A DNA stretch of 50,074 nt, taken from an uncultured Pseudomonadota bacterium (GTDB lineage Bacteria > Pseudomonadota > Alphaproteobacteria > RF32 > CAG-239). The notes beneath the pieces are model-generated. The model ran no database searches. It saw only the letters and a list, made by a program, of their open reading frames with translations, and was not told the DNA's origin. Every line of letters begins with the position of its first letter. Position 1 is the first letter of the stretch. Shown piece by piece: positions 17,654 through 24,961 of the stretch. The stretch covers positions 1-50,074 of the forward strand of contig CASFRM010000009.1 of the NCBI GenBank assembly GCA_949297185.1, read 5' to 3'. The position numbers were made by a program, and so were the translations under genes.

Positions 17654-18835
17654 TCAAAGGTTGATAAACTCTTTTACTCTTTGAGCAAATTGGCTCAAGA
17701 CATCAGATTTCGGAGTATATTTTTCTTCGAATACATCTGCGGTTTTCCAGCCTAAATCGTCCATGACTTGTTTAATTTCTTTAACAACCCCCGGACGCCA
17801 TCCGTAAGAACCAAAAGCCAAACCTTTCTTACCTTTCGGAGCCAATCCTTTCATATAAGTAACAAAGGCGGCAACTCTCGGGAACAACTGGTTATTAAGA
17901 GTAGGATTACCGATTAATACATATTCTGCATCCAACACATCGGTAATGACATCTGAAATATGGCTGATACCCAAATTATGTTTTACCACATTGATACCGG
18001 CATCTTGGAATTCTGCCATAGCGGTTTCTGCCAATTTAGCGGTAGCGCCCCACATAGTATCATAAACAATAACAGCCTTATGAGTTGCCTCACCCTTAGC
18101 CCAAGAAGCATACGCCCCAAGTATCTGATTAACTTCTTCTTTTCCGGACCAAATCAAACCGTGAGACGGTGCAATCATATCAATATCGAGGTTCATCTCA
18201 CCGGCAGCCGATAAAGCTTTTTCGGCTTGCTGTCCGTAAGGAAGCAAGATATTTGCATAATAGCTTTTTGCCGCTTTCATAACCAAATCATTCGGATAAT
18301 CTTTGACCAATAAGGCTTCACAGCACAAGTGTTGACCAAATCCGTCGTTAGGCAACAACAATTTATCTTCTGCCACATAAGTCATCATTGAATCCGGCCA
18401 GTGCAACATCGGAGTTGTCAAAAAGCTCAAATTGCGTTTTCCGATATTTAAGCTGTCGCCGGTTTTAACAATGTGATATTGCCAACCCGTTGTATCAAAA
18501 TGAGCCTCCAAGGCCATTTTACCGGCCGAGTTGGTAACAATAACGGCTTGCGGAGCAAGTTTCATAATCTCAGGAATACTGCCTGAGTGATCTTGTTCAA
18601 CGTGGTTTACCACTACATAAGATATTTTTGAAAAATCGACCATAGACTTTACTCTGGCAATTTGCTCATGAGTTAAATAAGCCTTAACTCCGTCAACCAA
18701 AGTAATCTTTTCATCCATGATTAAATAGCTGTTATATGTTGAACCGTCCGGAGTGTTATAACCATGAAATTCTCTCAAATTCCAGTCTTTAACACCGACC
18801 CAATATACATCTTTTTTTATTTCGACAGCATTCAT
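17654..18835 (-). CDS. flavodiiron protein (O2/NO reductase)
   Basis: 393 residues. Flavodiiron proteins reduce O2 to water or NO to N2O, protecting anaerobes. The metallo-beta-lactamase-like domain (1 to about 250) carries the diiron ligands in HVEQDHSGS near residue 79, plus LHWPDSM and the HG of PSHGLIWS. The flavodoxin domain (about 255-393) has the FMN loop YDTMWGATAKLAE and SYGWRPG. There is no C-terminal rubredoxin, so a separate electron donor is needed. A longer frame starts with TTG at 18850; I chose ATG at 18835 because GAGGAGA sits 6 bases upstream. It is divergent from perR-rbr across a PerR-like box. Confidence 0.95.
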   Translation of the reverse strand: MNAVEIKKDVYWVGVKDWNLREFHGYNTPDGSTYNSYLIMDEKITLVDGVKAYLTHEQIARVKSMVDFSKISYVVVNHVEQDHSGSIPEIMKLAPQAVIVTNSAGKMALEAHFDTTGWQYHIVKTGDSLNIGKRNLSFLTTPMLHWPDSMMTYVAEDKLLLPNDGFGQHLCCEALLVKDYPNDLVMKAAKSYYANILLPYGQQAEKALSAAGEMNLDIDMIAPSHGLIWSGKEEVNQILGAYASWAKGEATHKAVIVYDTMWGATAKLAETAMAEFQDAGINVVKHNLGISHISDVITDVLDAEYVLIGNPTLNNQLFPRVAAFVTYMKGLAPKGKKGLAFGSYGWRPGVVKEIKQVMDDLGWKTADVFEEKYTPKSDVLSQFAQRVKEFINL

Positions 18836-18869
18836 CTGTGTTCTCCTCAAAAATTAAGTCATTGCTGAT

Positions 18870-18897
18870 AAGATAATCTTTTTATTTTGATTGACAA
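18870..18897 (-). promoter_or_regulatory. promoter of the flavodiiron gene
   Basis: TTGTCA (18892-18897, minus strand), a 16-base spacer, then TATCTT (18870-18875). Its -35 overlaps that of the perR promoter because TTGACAA reads as TTGTCAA on the other strand. Confidence 0.5.
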
Positions 18898-18919
18898 GAT
18901 AAAATATTTTTTCTAAAAC
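18891..18919 (+). promoter_or_regulatory. promoter of perR-rbr
   Basis: A perfect TTGACA (18891-18896), 17 bases, then TAAAAC (18914-18919). The start would fall inside the PerR-like box, as expected for autorepression. Confidence 0.5.
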
Positions 18920-18934
18920 TAATAATCATTATCA
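18920..18934. promoter_or_regulatory. PerR/Fur-type operator
   Basis: TAATAATCATTATCA matches the PerR consensus TTATAATNATTATAA at 12 of 14 defined positions and is nearly palindromic. It overlaps the expected perR start point and lies upstream of the flavodiiron -35, so one site could control both directions. Confidence 0.7.
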
Positions 18935-18956
18935 TTTTTATACACAGGAAATGAAT

Positions 18957-19343
18957 ATGAAATTTTCCAAACAACGTTCTTTAATACTGGAGGTCTTGCA
19001 AAACAATCCCTGCCATCCAACGGCAGAGCAAGTTTTTGCCATGGTAAAAGAGCAGCTGCCCGACATAAGCCTTGCGACCGTATATCGCAATCTTAATCAG
19101 CTGGCGGAAAATGGAATAATAAAAAAACTTGATTATATAGACAATGTGTCTCATTTTGATTATTGCACCGAGAAGCATTATCATTTTGTATGCTCAAAAT
19201 GCTCCAAAATTTTCGATATAAAAGCCAATATCATACCGGAAATAAAGCAAAGCATTCTAAAGCAACAAGGTTTGACGGTTGAGGATATGGAAATCTCATT
19301 TTCCGGACTTTGCCCCGACTGTCTAAAAAACTCAAACAACTAA
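18957..19343 (+). CDS. perR: PerR-like Fur-family regulator
   Basis: 128 residues from the ATG at 18957. The ATG at 18951 is too close to its AGGA, while 18957 has 7-base spacing. An N-terminal winged helix (SKQRSLILEVL, HPTAEQVF, ISLATVYRNLNQLAENGIIKKL) is followed by a dimerisation domain with the regulatory-metal block HFDYCTEKHYHFVC and structural-zinc pairs CSKC and CPDC. PerR uses iron plus His/Asp ligands to sense peroxide by metal-catalysed oxidation. The Asp in HFDYC fits PerR better than Fur, though only experiment settles this. It is followed after 18 bases by rubrerythrin and preceded by its probable operator. Confidence 0.88.
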   Translation: MKFSKQRSLILEVLQNNPCHPTAEQVFAMVKEQLPDISLATVYRNLNQLAENGIIKKLDYIDNVSHFDYCTEKHYHFVCSKCSKIFDIKANIIPEIKQSILKQQGLTVEDMEISFSGLCPDCLKNSNN

Positions 19344-19361
19344 CATTAAAGGAGAAAACTT

Positions 19362-19901
19362 ATGGAACTCAAAGGTTCAAAGACCGAAAAAAACTTGATG
19401 GAAGCATTTGCCGGCGAATCGCAAGCTCGCAACAAATACACCTACTACGCTTCTAAAGCCAAAAAAGAAGGCTACAACATTATTGCCGACAAATTTGAGC
19501 AAACAGCCAACAACGAAAAAGAACATGCCAAAATTTGGTTCAAATTGTTGCACGGCGGTGAAGTTCCCTCAACCTTGACCAACTTAAAAGATGCTGCTGC
19601 CGGTGAAAACTACGAATGGACAGACATGTACGCTCGCATGGCCAAAGAAGCTAAAGAAGAAGGTTTTGACAAAATCGCTGCCTTGTTCGAATTGGTAGGT
19701 AAAATCGAAAAAGGTCACGAAGAAAGATATCAAGCTTTGTTAACATCTCTTGAAGAAGGCAAAATTTTTGAACGTCCGACCAGAGTTATTTGGGAATGCG
19801 CTAACTGCGGTCACCGTGTAGAATCTCCGTCTGCACCGGCCAAATGCCCTGTTTGCGATCACCCGCAAGCTTACTTCTTTGAATTACAAGAACAATTCTA
19901 A
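19362..19901 (+). CDS. rbr: rubrerythrin
   Basis: 179 residues. Rubrerythrin reduces H2O2 to water in anaerobes. A four-helix diiron domain carries [27 protein letters not shown] and the later [15 protein letters not shown], supplying the Glu/His ligands. The C-terminal rubredoxin-like domain has CANCGHRV and [11 protein letters not shown]. The length and order are those of the classical NADH-peroxidase-type rubrerythrin. AAAGGAG precedes the ATG. Codon use is heavily biased to common codons (AAA, GAA, GCC), fitting high expression. It is the second gene after perR and ends in a strong terminator. Confidence 0.97.
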   Translation: MELKGSKTEKNLMEAFAGESQARNKYTYYASKAKKEGYNIIADKFEQTANNEKEHAKIWFKLLHGGEVPSTLTNLKDAAAGENYEWTDMYARMAKEAKEEGFDKIAALFELVGKIEKGHEERYQALLTSLEEGKIFERPTRVIWECANCGHRVESPSAPAKCPVCDHPQAYFFELQEQF

Positions 19902-19925
19902 TTGTTTGAAATCAAAGCTTAAAAC

Positions 19926-19958
19926 AAACCCCCGTTCTTAATTTAGAACGGGGGTTTT
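19926..19958. terminator. bidirectional terminator between rbr and the cold-shock gene
   Basis: AAACCCCCGTTCT and AGAACGGGGGTTT form a 13-bp stem with a TAATTT loop, T-rich on both outer sides. Confidence 0.9.
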
Positions 19959-19976
19959 AATAAAGCATCAAAGCTG

Positions 19977-20192
19977 TTATTCGGCAGCCTCAAGCAATTT
20001 CAAATCGCCGGCAACAGTTTTTTCTCTTTCTGTTTTCAGCTCATAACTTACTTTTGCACCTTCATGCAAAGTAAACATTCCCGCGGCCTTAACAGCGGTA
20101 ATATGAACAAACACATCATTTCCGCCTTCATCGGGAGTAATAAAACCATAGCCTTTTTTCTTATTAAACCATTTAACAGTTCCTGTTGCCAT
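19977..20192 (-). CDS. cold-shock domain protein (CspA family)
   Basis: 71 residues forming a single cold-shock OB fold. Both RNA-binding motifs are present: RNP1 as KKGYGFITPD and RNP2 as DVFVHIT, preceded by GTVKWFNKKKG. Such proteins melt RNA structure during cold shock or serve as general RNA chaperones. It is monocistronic, with a leader of about 70 bases containing two competing stem-loops, and is convergent with rbr. CspA-family members are usually multicopy, so a number cannot be assigned. Confidence 0.95.
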   Translation of the reverse strand: MATGTVKWFNKKKGYGFITPDEGGNDVFVHITAVKAAGMFTLHEGAKVSYELKTEREKTVAGDLKLLEAAE

Positions 20193-20263
20193 ATCAAAAA
20201 TCCTTCATAAAACAGGTTAAAAACCGAGGCAAAAAGCCTCATGACTTATCCGTCATAGATAAG
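20193..20263 (-). promoter_or_regulatory. structured 5' leader of the cold-shock gene
   Basis: On the RNA, CTTATC (20258-20263) can pair with GATAAG (20245-20250). Alternatively ATGAC (20252-20256) can pair with GTCAT (20241-20245). The two pairings share bases and loops and exclude each other. A third stem, GAGGC/GCCTC (20226-20240), sits nearer the start codon. This resembles the temperature-responsive leaders of cspA mRNAs, though no sequence homology is claimed. Confidence 0.45.
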
Positions 20264-20268
20264 ACTCT

Positions 20269-20297
20269 AATACAGTATTTTGGGCTTGGCAAGACAA
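20269..20297 (-). promoter_or_regulatory. candidate promoter of the cold-shock gene
   Basis: TTGTCT (20292-20297, minus strand), 17 bases, TGTATT (20269-20274). Start near 20262, exactly where the structured leader begins. Confidence 0.5.
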
Positions 20298-20350
20298 TTT
20301 TATAAAAACATTCTTCTAAATTCACATATATTTTTTTATAAGGTTTTACA

Positions 20351-20443
20351 ATGAATAAAAAGACTTCACAAAATAAAAACTTATGTTATACTTCGCCGGC
20401 AAACTCGCGCCAATGGGGGCGTGAGTATTTCATTACGTTATGA
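20351..20443 (+). CDS. possible 30-residue leader ORF upstream of proS
   Basis: An ATG at 20351 with AAGG 9 bases before it opens a 30-codon frame ending TGA at 20441-20443, 15 bases before proS. The peptide ends in SPANSRQWGREYFITL. It spans the GC-rich hairpin at 20404-20425. Against it: a good promoter for proS (20365-20392) lies inside the frame, so transcripts from that promoter would not contain the start codon. Confidence 0.2.
   Translation: MNKKTSQNKNLCYTSPANSRQWGREYFITL
20365..20392 (+). promoter_or_regulatory. candidate proS promoter
   Basis: TTCACA (20365-20370), a 16-base spacer, then TATACT (20387-20392). The start would be near 20399. Confidence 0.5.
20404..20425 (+). other. 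GC-rich hairpin at the 5' end of proS mRNA
   Basis: CTCGCGCC pairs with GGCGTGAG (one G-U) around a short loop, in an otherwise A/T-rich leader, about 5 bases after the predicted start. It may protect the 5' end or regulate proS. Confidence 0.45.
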
Positions 20444-20458
20444 AAAGGAATAAACGCT

Positions 20459-21976
20459 ATGAGTTTAAAAAAATTAAGAAAAGACAACTATCCCGAATGG
20501 TATCAATGCGTAGTTTCCGAAGCCGACATGGCCGAAAACTCATCTTCTCCGGGGTGTATGGTAATCAAACCATGGGGATATGGCATTTGGGAAAGAATTC
20601 GCGATGTATTTGATGAAAAAATAAAATCTACCGACCACGAAAACTGCTATTTTCCGATGTTTATTCCGCTTTCATTTTTCCAAAAAGAAGCCGAACATGT
20701 CGACGGTTTTGCCAAAGAAATGGCTGTTGTAACGCACTCGCGTCTGGCCATGGAAGACGGTAAATTGGTTCCCTCTTCCAAATTAGAAGAACCTTTGATT
20801 GTTCGTCCTACTTCCGAAGCCATTATCGCCGATTCTTTTTCCAAATGGGTAAAATCCTATCGCGATTTGCCGGTTTTAATTAATCAGTGGGCCAATGTTG
20901 TGCGTTGGGAAATGAGACCTCGCCTATTTTTAAGAACCAGAGAATTTTTGTGGCAAGAAGGACATACCGCTCACTCTACAGCTAAAGAAGCCGAAGAAGA
21001 AACTTTAACCATGCTTGATGCTTACAAAGAGTTGTGCGAACAAACTTTGGCCATGCCCGTATTAACCGGCCGCAAACCCGAGCATGAAAAATTCCCCGGA
21101 GCCGTTGACACCTATTGTGTAGAAGCCATGATGCAAGACGGTAAAGCCCTGCAAGCCGGAACCTCACATTTCTTAGGTCAAAACTTTGCTAAATCTGCCA
21201 ATATTTCTTTTGTAAATAAAGAAAACAAGCAAGAATATGCCTACACAACATCTTGGGGTGTTTCTACTCGCTTAATCGGCGGTGTCATTATGACCCATGC
21301 CGATGATGAAGGTATGGTAACTCCTCCCAAAATAGCACCTTACCAGATTGTAATTGTTCCGGTAATCAAAAACCCCGATGACAGCGAATTGGTAATGAGC
21401 TACATCAAGGAATTGCAAGCTGATTTAGCCAAACAAACACCTTTTGGTGAAAAAATCAGAGTAAAATTAGACAAGAGAGATAAAACTTCAATTGACAAAT
21501 TCTGGGAATGGACCCGTAAAGGCGCTCCGATTATCTTGGAAATTGGCAAACGCGATGTTGAAGGCAATAATTTGATGTTGCGTCAAAGAATCTACATCAA
21601 CACCCCTGAAGGCAAACAAGTCGTATCTAAAGACGAATTTGTTGCCAAAGCTGCTCAATACTTAGAAAACATTCAACACGAAATGTTCACCAGAGCACAA
21701 AAAAGGTTGATGAGCAATATCCGCGAAGACATCACCACTAAAGAAGCCTTTGCCGAGTACTTTGCCAATGCCAACGAATGGATTGAAGACAACTCTCAAG
21801 GTAAGGTTGCTTTTGTTCGTGGTAAATGGTGCGGAGATCCCGAAACGGAAGAAATCTTAAAACAAATGAAGATTACCATCCGTTGTATTCCTTTTAACCA
21901 ATCCGGCTCTACCGGCACCTGTCTTTTGACCGGCAAACCGGCTACCATGGATGTTATCTACGCCAGAAGTTATTAA
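20459..21976 (+). CDS. proS: prolyl-tRNA synthetase, archaeal/eukaryal-type
   Basis: 505 residues. It charges tRNA-Pro with proline. Class II motifs are present: motif 2 as RWEMRPRLFLRTREFLWQEGHT and motif 3 as GVSTRLIGGVIMTHADDEG. The anticodon-binding domain follows (YQIVIVPVI). The protein then ends with the C-terminal zinc-binding-like extension (about 430-505), CGDPETEEIL to YARSY, that marks the archaeal/eukaryal ProRS and is absent from the usual bacterial and alphaproteobacterial forms. There is no editing INS domain between motifs 2 and 3. AAGGA precedes the ATG, and a terminator follows. It is likely an ancient transfer. tRNA-Pro(TGG) is 15 kb away. Confidence 0.95.
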   Translation: MSLKKLRKDNYPEWYQCVVSEADMAENSSSPGCMVIKPWGYGIWERIRDVFDEKIKSTDHENCYFPMFIPLSFFQKEAEHVDGFAKEMAVVTHSRLAMEDGKLVPSSKLEEPLIVRPTSEAIIADSFSKWVKSYRDLPVLINQWANVVRWEMRPRLFLRTREFLWQEGHTAHSTAKEAEEETLTMLDAYKELCEQTLAMPVLTGRKPEHEKFPGAVDTYCVEAMMQDGKALQAGTSHFLGQNFAKSANISFVNKENKQEYAYTTSWGVSTRLIGGVIMTHADDEGMVTPPKIAPYQIVIVPVIKNPDDSELVMSYIKELQADLAKQTPFGEKIRVKLDKRDKTSIDKFWEWTRKGAPIILEIGKRDVEGNNLMLRQRIYINTPEGKQVVSKDEFVAKAAQYLENIQHEMFTRAQKRLMSNIREDITTKEAFAEYFANANEWIEDNSQGKVAFVRGKWCGDPETEEILKQMKITIRCIPFNQSGSTGTCLLTGKPATMDVIYARSY

Positions 21977-21990
21977 TTTTAATAACGATT

Positions 21991-22026
21991 AAAAAAACTC
22001 CTCGTTTTCACGAGGAGTTTTTTTTT
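21991..22026. terminator. bidirectional terminator between proS and the hydrogenase operon
   Basis: ACTCCTCG/CGAGGAGT stem with a TTTTCA loop, A7 on the left and T9 on the right, serving both convergent units. Confidence 0.92.
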
Positions 22027-22038
22027 GGCTTTTAAGGA

Positions 22039-23490
22039 TTATTTCATATCCTTTTGATTGGTACCTTGAGCAACATAGGTCTCAACCTGACGAGCCGCTT
22101 TCTTAGCCAAAGCGATGCAACCTGGGCCTGCAATACATCCGCCCTCGCAGCACATTACTTCAATCATGTTGTTTTCCGAACCTTTAGTTGCATACTTTTT
22201 GAGCAATTTAATATTTTCTTTGCTCAAACCGTCAATCCTCTCCGGACGGAATTCAACTTCACCTTCGACCAAATTTCCGACAGCACCGGCTACACCGCCT
22301 GACAGCGGATAATTACGACCTTGAGCCGAAGAAACTTTAGCGAACTGAGCCGGTTCACAATCACCGATTTCAACACCGGCACCAACAAACATTGCACCGA
22401 TTTCTTCAAAAGTAAGAACATAATCCACATTCGGATCATATTCGGCCTCAGTTCTTTTTGCCAAGCAAGGACCGACAAATACCGATACACAATCCGGTTG
22501 TTCTTTTTTGAGCATCTCGGCAGTATAATACATCGGAGTCTTGGTATTAGAAACAAAAGGTTTCAATTCCGGAATATGAACTTCTGCAGCTCTAAAATAA
22601 GCCGGACAACAAGAAGTTGTCATGAAGTTAGCTCCCTCTTTCATTCTCTCAATAAACTCAGCAGCTTCGTTCTTAGATGTAATATCAGCTCCGGCGGCTA
22701 CTTCAACCACATCATCAAAACCGATTTTTTTCAAAGCACCTACCACTTGATTAATCTCAAACGGAAACTGTCCTACAACGGCCGGAGCCAACATAGCGAC
22801 AACCTTTTTATCGGTGTTATGAATTAAATTCAAAACATCTACCAATTGTGAACGCTCAACAATTGCCCCAAACGGACAAGATTGCAAACATTTACCGCAA
22901 GAAATACAAATTTCTTCGTTAATATGCTCAACACCATGTTCATCTTTGCGAATAGCCCCTACCGGACAAGCTTCTTCACAAGGTACCGGCAATTTAACCA
23001 CTGCATGATACGGACAAACTTCCAAACATTTACCGCAAGATACGCACAGATCCGGATTTATGTGCGAACGACCGTTAACAATTGAAATAGCTTGTTTGGG
23101 GCAGTTCATGACACACGGACGGGCAAAACAACCGCGACAAGCATCGGTAACCATATACTGAGATTTTACGCAAGCCGAACAAGCGATATCAATCACTGCC
23201 AAACAACTTTTGGCATGGTTTTGTCTTTTAAGAGCATCTTTACCATAATCTTTCAACTGTTTGGCTTCGTTGGTTTCCTCTTGCGGAGTATAGCCCATTG
23301 CCGCCATCATACGATATTTCAAAATTGCTCTGTCTTTATAGATACAGCAACGGCTAGAATCATAATCCTTAGGGCGCATTTCGATTGGAATCTCGTCGGC
23401 GCTTTCAAATCTGTCTTTATAAAAGCTTTCAACAACTTTAACCAAAATGCGGCTACGCATCTGGTTGGCATAATTCTTAGGTATTAACAC
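22039..23490 (-). CDS. monomeric [FeFe] hydrogenase, group B-like
   Basis: 483 residues. It likely catalyses reversible H2 formation with ferredoxin-type donors. The N-terminal part carries four-Cys cluster motifs, including CVSCGKCLEVCP and CISCGKCLQSCP (two [4Fe-4S]), plus extra cysteines CSACVKSQ and CRGCFARPCVMNCP. H-cluster ligands are all visible: L1 TTSCCPAYF near 291, L2 VGPCLAKRTEAE near 341, L3 MCCEGGCIAGPG near 445. L1 keeps both cysteines, including the proton-relay one. The motif set fits the B-type monomeric enzymes of anaerobes rather than group A. The GTG start overlaps the stop of the [2Fe-2S] gene, so translation is coupled. HydE, HydF and HydG must be encoded elsewhere. It is the last gene of the operon. 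Confidence 0.9.
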   Translation of the reverse strand: MLIPKNYANQMRSRILVKVVESFYKDRFESADEIPIEMRPKDYDSSRCCIYKDRAILKYRMMAAMGYTPQEETNEAKQLKDYGKDALKRQNHAKSCLAVIDIACSACVKSQYMVTDACRGCFARPCVMNCPKQAISIVNGRSHINPDLCVSCGKCLEVCPYHAVVKLPVPCEEACPVGAIRKDEHGVEHINEEICISCGKCLQSCPFGAIVERSQLVDVLNLIHNTDKKVVAMLAPAVVGQFPFEINQVVGALKKIGFDDVVEVAAGADITSKNEAAEFIERMKEGANFMTTSCCPAYFRAAEVHIPELKPFVSNTKTPMYYTAEMLKKEQPDCVSVFVGPCLAKRTEAEYDPNVDYVLTFEEIGAMFVGAGVEIGDCEPAQFAKVSSAQGRNYPLSGGVAGAVGNLVEGEVEFRPERIDGLSKENIKLLKKYATKGSENNMIEVMCCEGGCIAGPGCIALAKKAARQVETYVAQGTNQKDMK

Positions 23491-23759
23491 TTTTCTTCTT
23501 CCTCTTTAGCAATCAAATCTCTAATTTTTGCCACCACTTTTTCCATGGTTGCTTCTTCAATAACTTCTCCGTTAACTTCAACAAACGGACCTTTATTATA
23601 CCCCTTACCCTGAGAGCAGTGATTCATACATCTTACTTCGGTAACTTCAATTTTATCGGCCAAATCCTCGGGAGCCGAAAACTCCAAAGCTTGTATTTGC
23701 GGAGCCCCCATTACGAAGCAAGCAGTTCCGGCACAGATTTTTACCTGTATTTTTTCCAT
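23484..23759 (-). CDS. thioredoxin-like [2Fe-2S] ferredoxin, NuoE-type (second copy)
   Basis: 91 residues. Four cysteines are in the NuoE/thioredoxin-like ferredoxin pattern: CAGTAC near residue 9 and CMNHC near 44, in a compact alpha/beta fold. The C-terminus is a run of acidic residues ending in Cys. Known: such subunits pass electrons between flavin/NADH units or other clusters and hydrogenases. It ends in a 7-base overlap with the hydrogenase gene, so the two are probably made in equal amounts and act as partners. AGAAGGA precedes its ATG. Confidence 0.88.
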   Translation of the reverse strand: MEKIQVKICAGTACFVMGAPQIQALEFSAPEDLADKIEVTEVRCMNHCSQGKGYNKGPFVEVNGEVIEEATMEKVVAKIRDLIAKEEEEKC

Positions 23760-23782
23760 GGGACAAATCCTTCTGTTAAGGG

Positions 23783-24958
23783 TTAAACATATTTTACCGT
23801 AATTTCTTTTAAGAACTTACTCTGCAAAATTCTAAAAATCTTTTTAACAATATTTCGGCGAATGTCAAGCTCCATCGGTAAATTCGGATCCTGATGCGCC
23901 TCATTTATTTTAGTTCCGATAACAAAATCGATTTTATCGGAATCAAGCAACAACTTTGCCAATCTGGTTGCCGCATTATCTTTGTCTTCGTCGATTCCTT
24001 CTTTTAGCATACGATAAACTTCGGTCAAAGTAAGAATCCCCTCGGTAACCAAGTCAATTCCCGGCATTATTGAAGCCATCGGTATATTAGGATCAAAAGT
24101 CGTCTTGTCCATTTCGCATTTAAGACAAAGCTCTCTTTCGATTATATTGGCGGTTGTACCGCCGCAAATAGCGGTTTTTCCGTCATAATAGTCAATCATT
24201 TCGGCAATTTCGTGGTCTTTTTCTTCATCAAACGGAGGACCGCTCAAAAGAAGCAATTTACGGGGTCTTCTGTAATAAACCACCACACAACTTATATCAT
24301 CCCCTGCCTTACCGTCTTTTTCTTTGGTAAGGGCTTCTTTTACTATCGCTTCGGCCAAATCTTTTGCTGATATGTGCGGGTGACGACGCACTTGATTTTC
24401 AATAAGCTTCCATACACCGTCTCTTTGCCAACCGAGAGGATATTTAGGATTACCGAGTCCGGCTTGCGTAACTCCGTCCGACATAATAATGATTCTATCT
24501 TCTTCTTTGGCCACAAATTGATAAACATTAATAACTCTGTCTTTCCAATTTTCCGAAGAAATTTCATGATGAGCCGGATGATATTGTTGAAAATCACGCA
24601 CCACAAAGCACTGTGGGTTATCCATTTCATAGACGCGCGTTTTACCTTCCAATGTTGCATCTATAATCGAAAATGTAGCATAGCTTATTTTCCTTATCTG
24701 GCATACAGGTAATGCTTGCATCATAACCTCGGCCGAGCGAACCAAATCCAAATCACTCTCAACAAACTTCATTGCCATTCGTGTGGTCATGGATGAAAGA
24801 ATATTAGCCTTAACACCGCTGCCCAATCCATCAGATAATACGGATATAATTCTTTGTTCTTCAGGTAATTTTTTTGAAAGAATTGCATCACCGAAACAAC
24901 TTTCGGAGGCTTTATGTTCCTGACAAGAGCCTATTTCAATAAAAAGTGAATCACTCAA
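23783..24958 (-). CDS. SpoIIE/PP2C-type serine phosphatase
   Basis: 391 residues. Residues about 1-230 form a PP2C-like phosphatase domain with the metal-binding aspartates in LSDGLGSGVKAN, IMSDGVTQAG and AGDDISCVVV. Residues about 235-391 are an additional domain (RKLLLLSGPPFD to the C-terminus) with CGGTTANI and a LDSDKIDFVIGTKIN block, which I cannot assign. Known: such phosphatases sit beside group C sensory [FeFe] hydrogenases in Clostridia and Thermotogales and are thought to be the signal output. The start is TTG, 3 bases after the sensor stop with AAGGGATGA upstream. No kinase or anti-sigma partner is in the window. Confidence 0.85.
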   Translation of the reverse strand: MSDSLFIEIGSCQEHKASESCFGDAILSKKLPEEQRIISVLSDGLGSGVKANILSSMTTRMAMKFVESDLDLVRSAEVMMQALPVCQIRKISYATFSIIDATLEGKTRVYEMDNPQCFVVRDFQQYHPAHHEISSENWKDRVINVYQFVAKEEDRIIIMSDGVTQAGLGNPKYPLGWQRDGVWKLIENQVRRHPHISAKDLAEAIVKEALTKEKDGKAGDDISCVVVYYRRPRKLLLLSGPPFDEEKDHEIAEMIDYYDGKTAICGGTTANIIERELCLKCEMDKTTFDPNIPMASIMPGIDLVTEGILTLTEVYRMLKEGIDEDKDNAATRLAKLLLDSDKIDFVIGTKINEAHQDPNLPMELDIRRNIVKKIFRILQSKFLKEITVKYV

Positions 24959-24961
24959 TTT

